Shown: positions 24,757 to 33,559 of the stretch, one piece after another | Layout of the letters: each line of letters begins with the position of its first letter | Position numbering within the stretch: the first letter of the stretch is position 1 | Source of the DNA: Cylindrospermum sp. NIES-4074 | GTDB taxonomy: Bacteria > Cyanobacteriota > Cyanobacteriia > Cyanobacteriales > Nostocaceae | DNA length: 64,000 bases | Direction of reading: 5' to 3' | NCBI GenBank assembly: GCA_003994795.1 | Contig: AP018269.1 | Location: forward strand, 682,001 to 746,000 | Translations under genes and position numbers: made by a program | Notes under the pieces: model-generated | Seen by the model: the letters and a program-made list of their open reading frames with translations, nothing else | The model's database searches: none | What the model was told of the DNA's origin: nothing

Positions 24757-25908
24757 TCAGCCTGTAGCTTTTTTCTTAGAACTTTTTGGCTCAAACGGCA
24801 ACGTCTTTGGTTCTGCGTTAGCTGCTTCTTTTTCTTTCTCTTGAATGTCCACGATTTTTTGGATTTCCTCTGGTAGAGGTTCGCGGGAGAGAATATAGGT
24901 TTGCAGGGTTTGGAAAATGTTACCAATCACCATATACATCAGCACACCAGCAGGCAAGGGGAAGAACAAAAACATCCCGGAAAAGATCACTGGGGTGATT
25001 TTGTTAACTGTTTCCTGTTGGGGGTTGCCACCGCTAGAATTTTGCCCAGATAGCAATTGGCTAACGTAAAGACTGATCCCAAAGAAGACGATCATCGCCA
25101 CAATATCCCAGTGGATTTTACCATCGGGATCAACTGCGCCAACTCTGCCTAAAGCATCAATGAACAGGAATCCTTTATCTGCTGCCAGTCCGGGAATTGA
25201 GCCTTGAATGGTGACATCTCCCTCGGCTAAGGCTTCGATATTGCCCTCAGCATCAATTTTGACCTTATCTTCCCCTTTGGTGATTTTCCAATCGGGAGTC
25301 AACTTATTTTCTGGGTGTTCTGCCAAAAGTAGCTGAAAAGGTTTGCCCTCAACGGTCTGATATTGTATCTTGGTTTGTTCACCCACCGCTAATTTGCTGC
25401 CTCCTGGGAGGATAGCGGTAACGCGAGCGTGTTCCCCATCAGCAATGTAGATATTTTGCGGGGGAGTGGCAAAGGCTTGGGGTTGAACTTGTTCTATTTG
25501 TGCAGCAGGCACAACTTGCAAGTTAACAGAGTAGTTAACGCCTGCAAACGGCGAACCCCGCAAAGTAGCAAACAGCGCCAATAACACTGGCATTTGTAGC
25601 AACAGTGGTAAACATCCTGCTAATGGGTTGCCAAATTCTTTTTGGACATTGACCATTTCCTCCTGCTGCTTTTGGGGATCGTCTTTGTAGCGCTCTTTAA
25701 TTTCTGCCATCCGCTTTTGCATCACAGGCTGCACAACTCGCATCCGCCGCATACTGCGAATGGAACCAGCACTCAGGGGATAGAGCGCAAAGCGGACTAT
25801 CAAGGTTAAAGCAACGATCGCCAATCCATAGCTAGGCACAATACCATAGAAAAAGTCTATGATTGGCAGCATTACGTTGTTTGAAAGAAACCCGATACCA
25901 AAATCCAT
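24757..25908 (-). CDS. yidC: Membrane insertase YidC/Oxa1/Alb3
   Basis: 383 residues with the cyanobacterial layout: an N-terminal helix ([20 protein letters not shown]), the conserved basic hairpin ([20 protein letters not shown], then [14 protein letters not shown]), the [18 protein letters not shown] segment, a roughly 150-residue insert between helices and the closing pair ([36 protein letters not shown]). The tail is basic (KSSKKKATG). YidC inserts proteins, including thylakoid photosynthetic subunits, into membranes, alone or with SecY. It lies between the PH gene and jag in the usual order. Confidence 0.95.
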   Translation of the reverse strand: MDFGIGFLSNNVMLPIIDFFYGIVPSYGLAIVALTLIVRFALYPLSAGSIRSMRRMRVVQPVMQKRMAEIKERYKDDPQKQQEEMVNVQKEFGNPLAGCLPLLLQMPVLLALFATLRGSPFAGVNYSVNLQVVPAAQIEQVQPQAFATPPQNIYIADGEHARVTAILPGGSKLAVGEQTKIQYQTVEGKPFQLLLAEHPENKLTPDWKITKGEDKVKIDAEGNIEALAEGDVTIQGSIPGLAADKGFLFIDALGRVGAVDPDGKIHWDIVAMIVFFGISLYVSQLLSGQNSSGGNPQQETVNKITPVIFSGMFLFFPLPAGVLMYMVIGNIFQTLQTYILSREPLPEEIQKIVDIQEKEKEAANAEPKTLPFEPKSSKKKATG

Positions 25909-26089
25909 TATTCTGAATTCAACCTGAGGTACTGTAAACTGAACTAAATCTAATTTATCTAAATCATGATTAGTCTGCGACTATCACTATCTACGGATAG
26001 CCGCACATTATTAAAGTGCTGAGTCCTGAGTTCTGAATGTTGAGTAGTTGGTTTATACATAACACCCATAACTCATAACTGTTTGGCTA

Positions 26090-26476
26090 CTAAGATACAT
26101 TACTAGGCTGGGAACTTTTGGCAGCTATTCTTTCGTTAATGTAGTCATAGACTTCCCGAAAGTTAGGAATAGCCCGCATTTCTAGACGGTTGCCATTTCT
26201 CAGAGTTAGTACCATATCGCCCCAAGCGCCAATACCACGGGGGACGTTGACCACTTTGACAATTTCTGAATAAATCACGTCAGTGCGATCGCGTCCCATC
26301 CAACCTCCAATCACTGTCACTCGGCGATCGGTGATGCGGAAGCGCAGCCACAATGCCCTGACAATTGCTCCAACTGTCAATGGTATACCAATAACGGTTA
26401 GCCCAATCAGCAGATTGAGAATCAAATCCCCAATATGGGGACCACCTTCATAATAAATTTCTTCACGAATGCCCAT
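26090..26476 (-). CDS. PH-like (bPH_2) domain membrane protein
   Basis: 128 residues. A membrane-associated N-terminal part (LILNLLIGLTVIGIPLTVGAIV) precedes the bacterial PH-like fold: RFRITDRRVTVIGGWMGRDR, DVIYSEIVKVVNVPRGIGAWGD and VLTLRNGNRLEMRAIPN. The family (DUF304/bPH_2) is common next to yidC in cyanobacteria, and its biochemical role is unknown. It overlaps the end of rnpA by 14 bases, so both are translated from one mRNA. The gap to yidC is 181 bases. Confidence 0.88.
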   Translation of the reverse strand: MGIREEIYYEGGPHIGDLILNLLIGLTVIGIPLTVGAIVRALWLRFRITDRRVTVIGGWMGRDRTDVIYSEIVKVVNVPRGIGAWGDMVLTLRNGNRLEMRAIPNFREVYDYINERIAAKSSQPSNVS

Positions 26477-26885
26477 CGAAAACCTCAGTTTGTGCTAACA
26501 ACTGCTCTAATTCTTGCAGAAATTGTGGGCTTCCGCACTCAGATTCTGCTGCTGTTGGTTTCACAATCACTACTAACCGCCATCCTGGTAATAATTTGGG
26601 CAACAACTGATAAAAAGCGGCGGTAATTTGGCGTTTGATGCGGTTGCGAACTACTGCTCGCTTACTAACTTTGGTGCTAATCGAGACGCCAATTTGTGTG
26701 CTGGCTAGATAGGCACAGTTATTTACTGGTGCAGTGTTAGCGGCAGTATCCGCAGAAGGCTCTTTGGCGCGTGGTGGTTTTAAAGCTCTCAAGGTGAAAT
26801 GAGAGCTATGACGCCGAATGCCTTCCCGAAAAACTGCCTGAAAATCTTTTCGGGATTTTAGTCGATTTGCTTTGGGCAAGGCCAC
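26463..26885 (-). CDS. rnpA: Ribonuclease P protein component
   Basis: 140 residues from a GTG at 26885 (MALPKANRLKSRKDFQAVFR, the family's usual beginning). The RNR motif KRAVVRNRIKRQIT and the central ISTKVSKRAVV strand identify RnpA, which helps the catalytic RNase P RNA recognise precursor tRNA. A Pro/Ala-rich insert of about 25 residues (LKPPRAKEPSADTAAN) between the first strand and the central strand makes it longer than the usual 115-120. It starts 24 bases downstream of rpmH and overlaps the PH gene. Confidence 0.95.
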   Translation of the reverse strand: MALPKANRLKSRKDFQAVFREGIRRHSSHFTLRALKPPRAKEPSADTAANTAPVNNCAYLASTQIGVSISTKVSKRAVVRNRIKRQITAAFYQLLPKLLPGWRLVVIVKPTAAESECGSPQFLQELEQLLAQTEVFDGHS

Positions 26886-26909
26886 AGATGTCTTCTTGCT
26901 GGATATTGC

Positions 26910-27044
26910 CTAAACGCTGAGACGATGACGCCCTCTTTTTCTTCTGGCGTTGATCACGTTTCTTCCGTCTGGTGTCCGCATTCTGGCGCGAAATCCAGAG
27001 GTTCTTTTTCTCTTACGGCAGGTGCCGCCCAGGGTGCGCTGCAT
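26910..27044 (-). CDS. rpmH: 50S ribosomal protein L34
   Basis: 44 residues: [20 protein letters not shown] then [20 protein letters not shown] and RLSV. The start ATG at 27042-27044 is preceded by GGAG, 6 bases before it, and the stop is TAG at 26910-26912. L34 is the small basic ribosomal protein whose gene classically leads the rpmH-rnpA-yidC-jag cluster. Length and sequence are normal for a cyanobacterium. Confidence 0.97.
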   Translation of the reverse strand: MQRTLGGTCRKRKRTSGFRARMRTPDGRNVINARRKRGRHRLSV

Positions 27045-27179
27045 ACTGTTCTCCTCTTAGGCGATTTTTATAAAAAGTCACAATCTGTAATTTTATCACT
27101 TTACTGGCAAAATAACCGGATTTCGGGAAAGATTTTGGCAGCAGTCAGTTGCTGCGGATAACTGACCACTGTTCACAGA

Positions 27180-27692
27180 TCAAGAAATACTCAAAACCCA
27201 AGTACCCAAGTAACGTAATAAGGGGACATCGCCTGGTGAGAGAACCTGACAGTTAAAATAGTAAACTCCACCGAAAGCCGGATTTTGCACGTTAGATAAA
27301 ATCAACTCTACCTTACCACCTGCTGGTACAGGCTCTTGGGGAAATATTTCCAATACACGACCTTCTTTATCCCACCTCACCTCAGCCAAGGGTACTTTTT
27401 TGCCTTTAACTTTAACGGCAATATCTTTGGTGTCAAAACGGCCTTTGTAATATTTTGGGTAGGTAATAGCAAATTGAGCAACTGCCAATTTCATCTTTTG
27501 GGCGGGAATCCTGAGAATATAACGATCCGTGCTATTGGTCTGTCCCCCGAAATCTAACCGGAAGGGTAACTGATTTTCGCTTTTGACACCGCTAAAAAGT
27601 ATTAAGCCAGGTAAGGTTTGCGCCCAGGTAATGGACGAAAAACCAGTCAGCAAACAGCTTGTCACGGCTAAGGTAGAAAGTAAACGGCGCAT
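27180..27692 (-). CDS. Exported DUF2808 protein
   Basis: 170 residues. A signal peptide (MRRLLSTLAVTSCLLTGFSS, cleaved after a site near TWAQ) is followed by the DUF2808 fold: PFRLDFGGQTNSTDRYILRI, AITYPKYYKGRFDTKDIAVK and GGKVELILSNVQNPAFGG. DUF2808 is a cyanobacterial family of exported beta-rich proteins with no established function. It lies upstream of rpmH on the same strand but 135 bases away, so it probably has its own promoter. Confidence 0.85.
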   Translation of the reverse strand: MRRLLSTLAVTSCLLTGFSSITWAQTLPGLILFSGVKSENQLPFRLDFGGQTNSTDRYILRIPAQKMKLAVAQFAITYPKYYKGRFDTKDIAVKVKGKKVPLAEVRWDKEGRVLEIFPQEPVPAGGKVELILSNVQNPAFGGVYYFNCQVLSPGDVPLLRYLGTWVLSIS

Positions 27693-27890
27693 AGTTGGGC
27701 TTCCTCTAACAGAGTCTATCTGTAATCTAAATAACTTAGTGTCAGTTGTTTTTTTACCAATGACGGTGGTAGGCGGCTTTCATCCCACGCCTAGAGAGAT
27801 GTGCCGCCCTTCTGTAACTAAACTTTACTCTGACTTCATGACAATTGACCTTAAATGCCCGCAAAAAGTGCCATTCTGCTTACTGAAACA

Positions 27891-27976
27891 GTGCTGAGTG
27901 CTGAGTGCCGAGTGCTGAGTGCTGAGTGCTGAGTGCTGAGTGCTGAGTGCTGAGTGCTGAGTGCTGAGTGCTGAGT
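27891..27976. repeat. Heptamer tandem repeat (GTGCTGA)
   Basis: About 12 head-to-tail copies of GTGCTGA over 86 bases, with one GTGCCGA variant near 27906. Short tandem heptamers of this kind (STRR type) are a hallmark of filamentous cyanobacteria. There are no spacers, so this is not CRISPR. Confidence 0.93.
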
Positions 27977-28060
27977 AAAAAACCAGTAATTGCGTCCACC
28001 ATCAAATTGGAAAGAGAGCAAGTGCCTAAAGGCATGAAGCACTCAGCGCTTCTGAAAGTC

Positions 28061-28119
28061 GTGGCGATGGCGTACCCGCCCGCTGGAGGCGTTCGCGCAG
28101 CGTGCCGGAGGCGTTCGTT
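28061..28119. repeat. GC-rich palindromic repeat
   Basis: Composed of GTGGCGATGGCGTACCCGCC and GGAGGCGTTCGCGCAGCG plus GTGCCGGAGGCGTTCG, the Nostoc-type dispersed palindromic module. It shares the CCGGAGGCGTTCG/GCTACGCGAACG theme with copies near 32890 and 34490. Confidence 0.7.
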
Positions 28120-28712
28120 TAATAATTGTGTAGTAGTTTCGACATAACCTGTATACTGCTCCTGTTAACATTTGGGGCCAAGTTGCACTCGATAGAAACA
28201 CAGTTGAGATTTGCTAGTGTTTCCAAATATGTATATTTGTGTACAAATATAAAATATTTGTTATAAAAATTGAACCATTGCATTAGCGATCGCCAGTTAA
28301 GTTGAGATAAATTGATTAAAATAAGCTGGAAAGAAAGCAGCAATTATTAAAAAATTAATTGGGAAATTATCAATCTTGGGAAATTTGATCCATATTGCAC
28401 TATGTACGCCAGGAATACCAAATTTTTTAAATCCCTAAAATATTCTGAAGACCAAGAGGCAAAATTTGGGAATCAACATAGGATGTGCAATATGTAATGT
28501 ATTTGCAACTATCTGGAATTGTCACATCTGCAAGCGGCAAAGTGAGGCTTTGCCTGGAGAACTGAGAGTGAGAAAGCAAAAAGACAAGGTTCAATCTACT
28601 AGGAATAGTTATGGCTGATAGCATCCGCCCATGCGCTATGAGTACGGGACACCCTTGATGGGGAAAATTCCATAGTTGACAGATATTTAAGTATTTATCT
28701 CTGGGAGATTTC

Positions 28713-29885
28713 ATGAAAATAGCAGTTGCTAAAGAAATTGAAGTTTGGGAACGTCGTGTAGCATTAATTCCCGACACCGTAGCCCGATTGGTAAAACAAG
28801 GTTTGGAAGTTTGGGTAGAAAAAGGTGCAGGAGAACGAGCCTTTTTTAGCGATTCTGCCTATGAAGCAGCAGGAGCTAAAATAATCAGCGATTCTGCCAA
28901 ATTATGGGGCGAAGCAGATATTTTGCTCAAAGTTAGCCCACCCCAAGAAAGAGAAGATGGACGTTCAGAAGTTGATTTACTCAAACAAGGATCAGTTTTA
29001 ATTAGCTTCCTCAATCCCTTGGGAAATCCTGAAATAGCCCAGCAATTGGCAAATCGCCAAGTCACAGCCTTGAGTATGGAATTGATCCCCCGCAGCACTA
29101 GGGCGCAAAGTATGGATGCTTTGTCTTCCCAAGCTTCACTAGCGGGCTATAAAGCAGTATTGATTGCTGCTGCGGCATTACCAAAATATTTCCCAATGTT
29201 GACAACTGCTGCTGGCACGATCGCCCCAGCGAAAATATTTATCATGGGAGCAGGTGTGGCAGGATTGCAAGCGATCGCCACCGCTAGACGCTTGGGAGCA
29301 GTGGTAGAAGCCTTTGACATCCGTCCCGCCGTTAAAGAAGAAGTGCAAAGCTTAGGGGCGAAATTCGTCGAAGTCAAACTCGAAGAAGAAACAACCGCCG
29401 CTGGTGGTTACGCCAAAGAAATCTCCGAAGCCAGCAAACAACGTACTCAAGAAGTTGTCGCTGAACACGTCAAAAACGCCGATGTCGTCATTACTACTGC
29501 CCAAGTTCCAGGCAGAAAAGCACCACGACTAGTCACCGAAGAAATGGTGGCACAAATGAAACCCGGTTCCGTAATTGTGGATTTAGCCGCAGAACAGGGC
29601 GGTAACTGCGCTTGCACTGATCCCGGTAAAGATATTGTTTGGAACGGCGTGACAATTATCGGCCCCATCAATCTGCCATCATCAATGCCAGTTCACGCCA
29701 GCCAATTGTATGCCAAAAACGTCACATCACTCATGCAACTGTTGATCAAAGACAAAGCCTTGCAGGTGAACTTTGGCGACGACATCGTTGATGCCGCTTG
29801 CGTTACCCACGGCGGGGAAATTCGCAACCAACGTGTCAAGGATGCGCTACAGGCTTTAAATACTCAGCAATCACCAGTTAGTTAG
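28713..29885 (+). CDS. pntAA: NAD(P) transhydrogenase subunit alpha 1 (dI, NAD-binding)
   Basis: 390 residues. The start MKIAVAKEIEVWERRVALIP and the dinucleotide fold GAGVAGLQAIATARRLGA identify the NAD(H)-binding dI component of the proton-translocating transhydrogenase. The segment STRAQSMDALSSQASLAGY is the conserved RQD-loop region. In cyanobacteria the alpha subunit is split into PntAA (this soluble part) and PntAB (membrane). The enzyme couples hydride transfer between NADH and NADP+ to proton movement in the thylakoid or plasma membrane. GGGAG lies 7 bases before the ATG. It leads the pntAA-pntAB-pntB operon. Confidence 0.96.
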   Translation: MKIAVAKEIEVWERRVALIPDTVARLVKQGLEVWVEKGAGERAFFSDSAYEAAGAKIISDSAKLWGEADILLKVSPPQEREDGRSEVDLLKQGSVLISFLNPLGNPEIAQQLANRQVTALSMELIPRSTRAQSMDALSSQASLAGYKAVLIAAAALPKYFPMLTTAAGTIAPAKIFIMGAGVAGLQAIATARRLGAVVEAFDIRPAVKEEVQSLGAKFVEVKLEEETTAAGGYAKEISEASKQRTQEVVAEHVKNADVVITTAQVPGRKAPRLVTEEMVAQMKPGSVIVDLAAEQGGNCACTDPGKDIVWNGVTIIGPINLPSSMPVHASQLYAKNVTSLMQLLIKDKALQVNFGDDIVDAACVTHGGEIRNQRVKDALQALNTQQSPVS

Positions 29886-29902
29886 GAATTCATAGCATAT
29901 TC

Positions 29903-29939
29903 ACCACAGATAAACCTTGAATCTGTGTTCATCTGTGGT
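29903..29939. repeat. Inverted repeat between pntAA and pntAB
   Basis: ACCACAGAT ... ATCTGTGGT pairs over 9 bases, with an inner pairing of AACC/GGTT type around GAATCTGTGTTCATC. It lies in the 79-base gap inside the operon, 25 bases before the pntAB ATG. The same ACCACAGATG...CACAGATGAACAC module occurs near 41705-41757, so it is a dispersed repeat that may add an mRNA hairpin affecting subunit ratio. Confidence 0.55.
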
Positions 29940-29964
29940 TCCCTTCAAAAGGAGTTTTTATTTC

Positions 29965-30258
29965 ATGACGGAAGCATTAATTGCTGCTTTGTTTGTATTT
30001 GTTTTGGCATCATTTATCGGTTTTGAAGTCATCAACAAAATACCACCTACCCTGCACACCCCCTTAATGTCAGGCTCAAACGCGATTTCTGGCATTGCGG
30101 TACTGGGGGCGATGGTGGCTTCTGGTGCCAGAGAGACGAATTTATCAGTAATTCTGGGTTTGATAGCTGTGGTACTGGCAACAGTCAACGTTGTTGGTGG
30201 TTTCCTCGTCACAGACAGAATGTTGCAAATGTTCAAGAAAAAGGAGATTAAGGCGTGA
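29965..30258 (+). CDS. pntAB: NAD(P) transhydrogenase subunit alpha 2 (membrane part)
   Basis: 97 residues from the ATG at 29965, preceded by AAAAGGAG; in-frame codons upstream back to 29917 belong to the gap. Three membrane helices are seen: ALIAALFVFVLASFIGFEVI, AISGIAVLGAMVASG and LSVILGLIAVVLATVNVVGG. The last is followed by FLVTDRMLQMF, typical of the dII alpha segment. It forms part of the proton channel with PntB. Its TGA overlaps the pntB GTG by four bases, so the two are translationally coupled. Confidence 0.96.
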   Translation: MTEALIAALFVFVLASFIGFEVINKIPPTLHTPLMSGSNAISGIAVLGAMVASGARETNLSVILGLIAVVLATVNVVGGFLVTDRMLQMFKKKEIKA

Positions 30259-31661
30259 GCGACTTTTTACCAACTGGCATTCAGCTGACGTATTTAGTCG
30301 CTGCATCCTTATTTATTTTGGGTTTGAAAAAGCTGGGTTCACCTGCCACAGCGCGGAATGGTAACTTAGTTGCGGCTGTGGGGATGTTGTTGGCGATCGC
30401 TGCCACAATGTTAGATCAGCAAGTATTGAACTACGAAATGATTTTGTTAGGCTTGGCAATTGGATCAGGATTGGGTGCTGTTGCCGCTTACAAAGTGCAA
30501 ATGACCGAAATGCCCCAAATGGTGGGCTTACTCAACGGTTTAGGCGGTGCAGCTTCCGCACTAGTAGCCGTAGCCGAATTTTGGCGGTTACTGAACTCTT
30601 CTGCGCCAATACCCCTAGATGTCAACATTTCCATGCTGTTGGACGTGTTAATCGGTGGTGTTACCTTCACAGGTAGTTTTCTGGCTTTTGCCAAATTGCA
30701 AGGTTTAATCAGCGGTTCCCCAATCACATTTCCTTTCCAGCAACCATTTAACCTGGCTTTGCTGGGTGTTTATCTAGCGGGAAGCGCCTATTTAATCATC
30801 ACACCCGATAGCCTCCCCGTATTCCTCGCAGTAGTTGCCGTTTCCTTAGTTCTGGGTGTCATGTTCGTGATCCCCATTGGTGGCGGCGATATGCCTGTAG
30901 TAATTTCGCTGTTAAACTCCTTATCAGGTGTGGCGGCGGCTGCTGCTGGTTTCGTGGTGATGAACAATATGTTAATCATCGCCGGTGCATTGGTGGGAGC
31001 CTCTGGTTTAATCCTCACCGAGATTATGTGTAAAGCAATGAACCGCTCCCTCTTCAGCGTGCTGTTCAGCGCTTTTGGTTCAGGTTCTGCTGCCGGTGGT
31101 GGTGCTGCTGCTGGTGGTGCAACTGATCAAACCGTCCGCAGCATTGATGCTGAAGAAGGGGCGATGATGTTGGGTTATGCTCGTTCTGTGGTAATTGTGC
31201 CTGGTTACGGTATGGCGGTTGCTCAAGCACAACATAGCGTCCGGGAATTGTCAGATCAACTAGAACGGATGGGTGTTGATGTTAAGTATGCCATTCACCC
31301 CGTCGCAGGAAGAATGCCAGGACACATGAACGTATTATTGGCTGAAGCAAATGTAGCTTATACCCAGTTATACGACATGGATGATATTAATCCCCAGTTT
31401 GAACAAGCCGATGTAGCTTTAGTAATTGGGGCAAATGATGTTGTAAATCCTGCCGCGCGGACTGATGTTAATAGTCCAATTTTTGGGATGCCGATTTTGG
31501 AAGTAGATCGGGCAAAACAAACAATTGTCATTAAGCGCGGGATGAGTACCGGTTTTGCCGGTGTAGACAATGAATTGTTCTACAAAGATAAAACCACAAT
31601 GCTCTTTGGTAGCGCTAAAGATATGGTGGCGAAGTTAGTTTCTGAAGTGAAGCAACTGTAA
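30255..31661 (+). CDS. pntB: NAD(P) transhydrogenase subunit beta
   Basis: 468 residues from a GTG at 30255 (with AAGGAG 10-15 bases upstream). About nine membrane helices fill the first 270 residues (proton channel), including MPQMVGLLNGLGGAASALVA and a long GSGSAAGGGAAAGG linker. The soluble NADP(H)-binding dIII domain follows: VVIVPGYGMAVAQAQHSVRE, HPVAGRMPGHMNVLLAEANV, ALVIGANDVVNPAA and VIKRGMSTGFAGVDNELF. All key motifs are intact. It ends the operon and is followed by an intrinsic terminator. Confidence 0.96.
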   Translation: MSDFLPTGIQLTYLVAASLFILGLKKLGSPATARNGNLVAAVGMLLAIAATMLDQQVLNYEMILLGLAIGSGLGAVAAYKVQMTEMPQMVGLLNGLGGAASALVAVAEFWRLLNSSAPIPLDVNISMLLDVLIGGVTFTGSFLAFAKLQGLISGSPITFPFQQPFNLALLGVYLAGSAYLIITPDSLPVFLAVVAVSLVLGVMFVIPIGGGDMPVVISLLNSLSGVAAAAAGFVVMNNMLIIAGALVGASGLILTEIMCKAMNRSLFSVLFSAFGSGSAAGGGAAAGGATDQTVRSIDAEEGAMMLGYARSVVIVPGYGMAVAQAQHSVRELSDQLERMGVDVKYAIHPVAGRMPGHMNVLLAEANVAYTQLYDMDDINPQFEQADVALVIGANDVVNPAARTDVNSPIFGMPILEVDRAKQTIVIKRGMSTGFAGVDNELFYKDKTTMLFGSAKDMVAKLVSEVKQL

Positions 31662-31717
31662 GAGAAACGAACCGCGAAGGCGCGAAGAACCCGAAGAAAC
31701 AAAAGAATGAAAGAATT

Positions 31718-31757
31718 AACTTGCCTTTTGATTTGAGAATTTAAAGGCAAGTTTTTT
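31718..31757 (+). terminator. Intrinsic terminator after pntB
   Basis: AACTTGCCTTT (31718-31728) pairs perfectly with AAAGGCAAGTT (31743-31753) around a 14-base loop, and TTTTTT follows the stem. It lies 57 bases after the pntB stop. The mirror arrangement (A-rich on the other side) means it may also stop transcription of the convergent gene at 31793. Confidence 0.85.
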
Positions 31758-31792
31758 ATTAAAGGAAAGAACTTGTAAATTCGTTAAACTAA

Positions 31793-32194
31793 TCAGTTGG
31801 AATTAGAGCAATAAGCTCCTATCTCATGACCATCTGGGTCTTTAACAGAAGCACTATAAGAGTTATCTTCCCTGAAGCCAGGTTTTTCAACTTCATTAGC
31901 TCCGTTTGCAATAGCAGTTATAAAAAACGTATCTACTTCACTCTTATTTTCGGCTCGAAAACTAAGCGAACTGCTAAAAATTTGGGTATTTTCAGAAGAA
32001 TAGTTTGGAGATTCAATAATGGACAACCTTTTTAAATCTTCTTCTGAACCGTATTCTGCTTCACGTATACCTTTTGATTCAATTTCATTCCAGCGTGGAA
32101 CTCCCACTGTTGCCATTACAACATCATAGAAAGCCAAGCTACGCTCAAAATTAGATACGGAAAAACTAGGATACAAGTTGGTAGTAACTCTCAT
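31793..32194 (-). CDS. VOC (glyoxalase/bleomycin-resistance fold) family protein
   Basis: 133 residues. It has the vicinal-oxygen-chelate pattern: MRVTTNLYPSFSVSNFERSL AFYDVVMATVG (first beta-alpha-beta module), and at the end VKDPDGHEIGAYC, with a metal-ligand-like Glu. The first module's usual His ligand is not obvious, so metal binding is uncertain. Substrate unknown; such small stand-alone members include detoxifying lyases and dioxygenase-like proteins. It is convergent with the pnt operon and shares its terminator region. Confidence 0.75.
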   Translation of the reverse strand: MRVTTNLYPSFSVSNFERSLAFYDVVMATVGVPRWNEIESKGIREAEYGSEEDLKRLSIIESPNYSSENTQIFSSSLSFRAENKSEVDTFFITAIANGANEVEKPGFREDNSYSASVKDPDGHEIGAYCSNSN

Positions 32195-32304
32195 TTCTTA
32201 TGGAATTTAGAACTAAATTTACATAATTAAAAATGTAACACAATTAAAAAACTTTCTTAGTCCAATCTAATAAAAATAATTTATTTTTTCTGGATGACAT
32301 TCAT

Positions 32305-32709
32305 TTAACGTTCTCTATATTCATAACACTCACGCGAATGAGGAACACCACCATACATTTGTTTAGACCGTTCTCGTCTATTTTTCTCCACACATTCTTG
32401 ATACTTTTCATAGGAAGACTTTTCAAATTGCTTAGGATTCATCATTACATAAAGCAACCCAAATATTATAATTGAAATAAAAATTACCGCCGTTAAGTTT
32501 AAGCTGAGATCTTTAGCTTTCTCATCCCTTTTTATCTGCTCGGAATTTTTGCCAGTTATTGCTTGAGTTATAATATCAGCTATAAATACAGAAAACATCA
32601 TCAGTATAATATTAACCCACCAATTAATATAAAAACAGTAAAAAAAGCAGATGAAAAATAATAAGTATAAGATAGTAGACAAACATCCAGGTTGCTTACT
32701 GTGATTCAT
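32305..32709 (-). CDS. Hypothetical membrane protein
   Basis: 134 residues. It has two N-terminal membrane helices (TILYLLFFICFFYCFYINWW and VNIILMMFSVFIADIITQAI), a charged loop (TGKNSEQIKRDEKAKD), a third helix (LTAVIFISIIIFGLLYVMM) and a polar tail with two Cys (YQECVEKNRRERSKQMYGG and HSRECYEYRER). I recognise no family. The two tail cysteines could form a disulfide on the outside. Composition is AT-rich, like the accessory genes that follow. Confidence 0.65.
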   Translation of the reverse strand: MNHSKQPGCLSTILYLLFFICFFYCFYINWWVNIILMMFSVFIADIITQAITGKNSEQIKRDEKAKDLSLNLTAVIFISIIIFGLLYVMMNPKQFEKSSYEKYQECVEKNRRERSKQMYGGVPHSRECYEYRER

Positions 32710-32849
32710 TTTGGTTACTATTAGGCTATTAATGAAAAGAATAAAATTGTATTACTGATACTTATAAACGGATTTATGTATGATACCAAAATTCTTTCTT
32801 TAATTAGAGTATACTACTTAAGGCAATTTAGGGGTGATCGCACTCTTCT

Positions 32850-32932
32850 TCCCTCTTTCCTTGGCGTTCTTGGCGTCTTGGCGGTATGCCTCCGGCACGC
32901 TACGCGAACGTTAAAAAAGATATAGCCACACA
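32850..32932. repeat. Dispersed composite repeat, copy A
   Basis: CCCTCTTTCCTTGGCGTTCT leads into GGCGGTATGCCTCCGGCACG CTACGCGAACG and TTAAAAAAGATATAGCCACA. Nearly the same string recurs at 34441-34527 (copy B) and, shortened, at 35630-35710 (copy C). Confidence 0.8.
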
Positions 32933-32977
32933 CGGAAAATGCGATCGCCTTTGCGCGAGACAAAAAACCGATTGTAA

Positions 32978-33433
32978 TTAACTTGGGAAGAAATCAGAGT
33001 CTAAGGTTTCATCAACAGAAAAAGGAGACTCTTGGGGAAAAATAGACAGAGGAAGTCCAGTTTCAATAGATGCTTCCTTGCGACCGTGTTGGTAACAATT
33101 ATCAAAAACTTCGATATAATAGCTTTTTAAACTAGGACTATCTAAAAATGCTTCTTGCAATCTTTGACGATGTTCATAGATTGTATATAGCCAGCTATTG
33201 GATCGGTTTTGGGGTTGAAATTTGTATTTAAGAAGGTGCATAATCAGCACTCTAACATTACTTCTTAAAGCATTTTTCTCACTTCTTCCCATACTTTCAA
33301 TTTCTTCAATTAAATTTTCTAATTCTAATGCTGAAAAATTTTTATTTTTTAATAAATAGGCAGTTTGTTCTAACCACAATTGATAATCTTGTGCATAAAG
33401 ACTATTTGTTTTAGAAACAGATTGATTGATCAT
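32978..33433 (-). CDS. DUF29 family protein
   Basis: 151 residues with a strong AAGGAG about 6 bases before the ATG at 33433. The DUF29 pattern is clear: LYAQDYQLWLEQTAYLLKNK, LELENLIEEIESMGRSEKNA and LLKYKFQPQNRSNSWLYTI YEHRQRLQEAF. DUF29 is a helical cyanobacterial family present in many paralogs, often beside toxin-antitoxin genes; function unproven. It looks intact and is one of the few undamaged genes in this accessory stretch. Confidence 0.88.
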   Translation of the reverse strand: MINQSVSKTNSLYAQDYQLWLEQTAYLLKNKNFSALELENLIEEIESMGRSEKNALRSNVRVLIMHLLKYKFQPQNRSNSWLYTIYEHRQRLQEAFLDSPSLKSYYIEVFDNCYQHGRKEASIETGLPLSIFPQESPFSVDETLDSDFFPS

Positions 33434-33461
33434 AATCTTCTCCTTAATATTAGTGTTTCAC

Positions 33462-33507
33462 CTAAGCAGTAGCAAATTCAGTATATTTTCTCTCTTCAGG
33501 AGGGTTA
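33462..33507 (-). pseudogene. Tail fragment of an xisI gene
   Basis: On the minus strand these 46 bases encode the xisI C-terminus ([13 protein letters not shown] then TAG) and match the end of the xisI copy at 34581-34625 almost base for base. Upstream the match is lost (TTGAGAAAAAAAGCG). A relic of a second xisI, or a duplicated end carried by recombination. Confidence 0.65.
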
Positions 33508-33559
33508 AATTGAGAAAAAAAGCGATACCTACAGTAATCGTACGACAACCCTAATATAA

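Larger units (their letters stand above)
27693..28712. other. Long intergenic region with repeats before the pnt operon
   Basis: About 1020 bases. It contains the heptamer array at 27891-27976, a GC-rich palindromic repeat at 28061-28119 and about 590 bases of AT-rich DNA that must hold the pntAA promoter. Minus-strand frames at 28119-28343 and 28427-28777 are AT-driven with no recognisable product. A GGGAG lies 7 bases before the pntAA ATG. Confidence 0.55.

Noticed and set aside
27891-27976. Possible CRISPR array (many short direct repeats)
   Set aside because: The repeats are 7-bp and head to tail with no spacers; no cas genes are present anywhere in the window.
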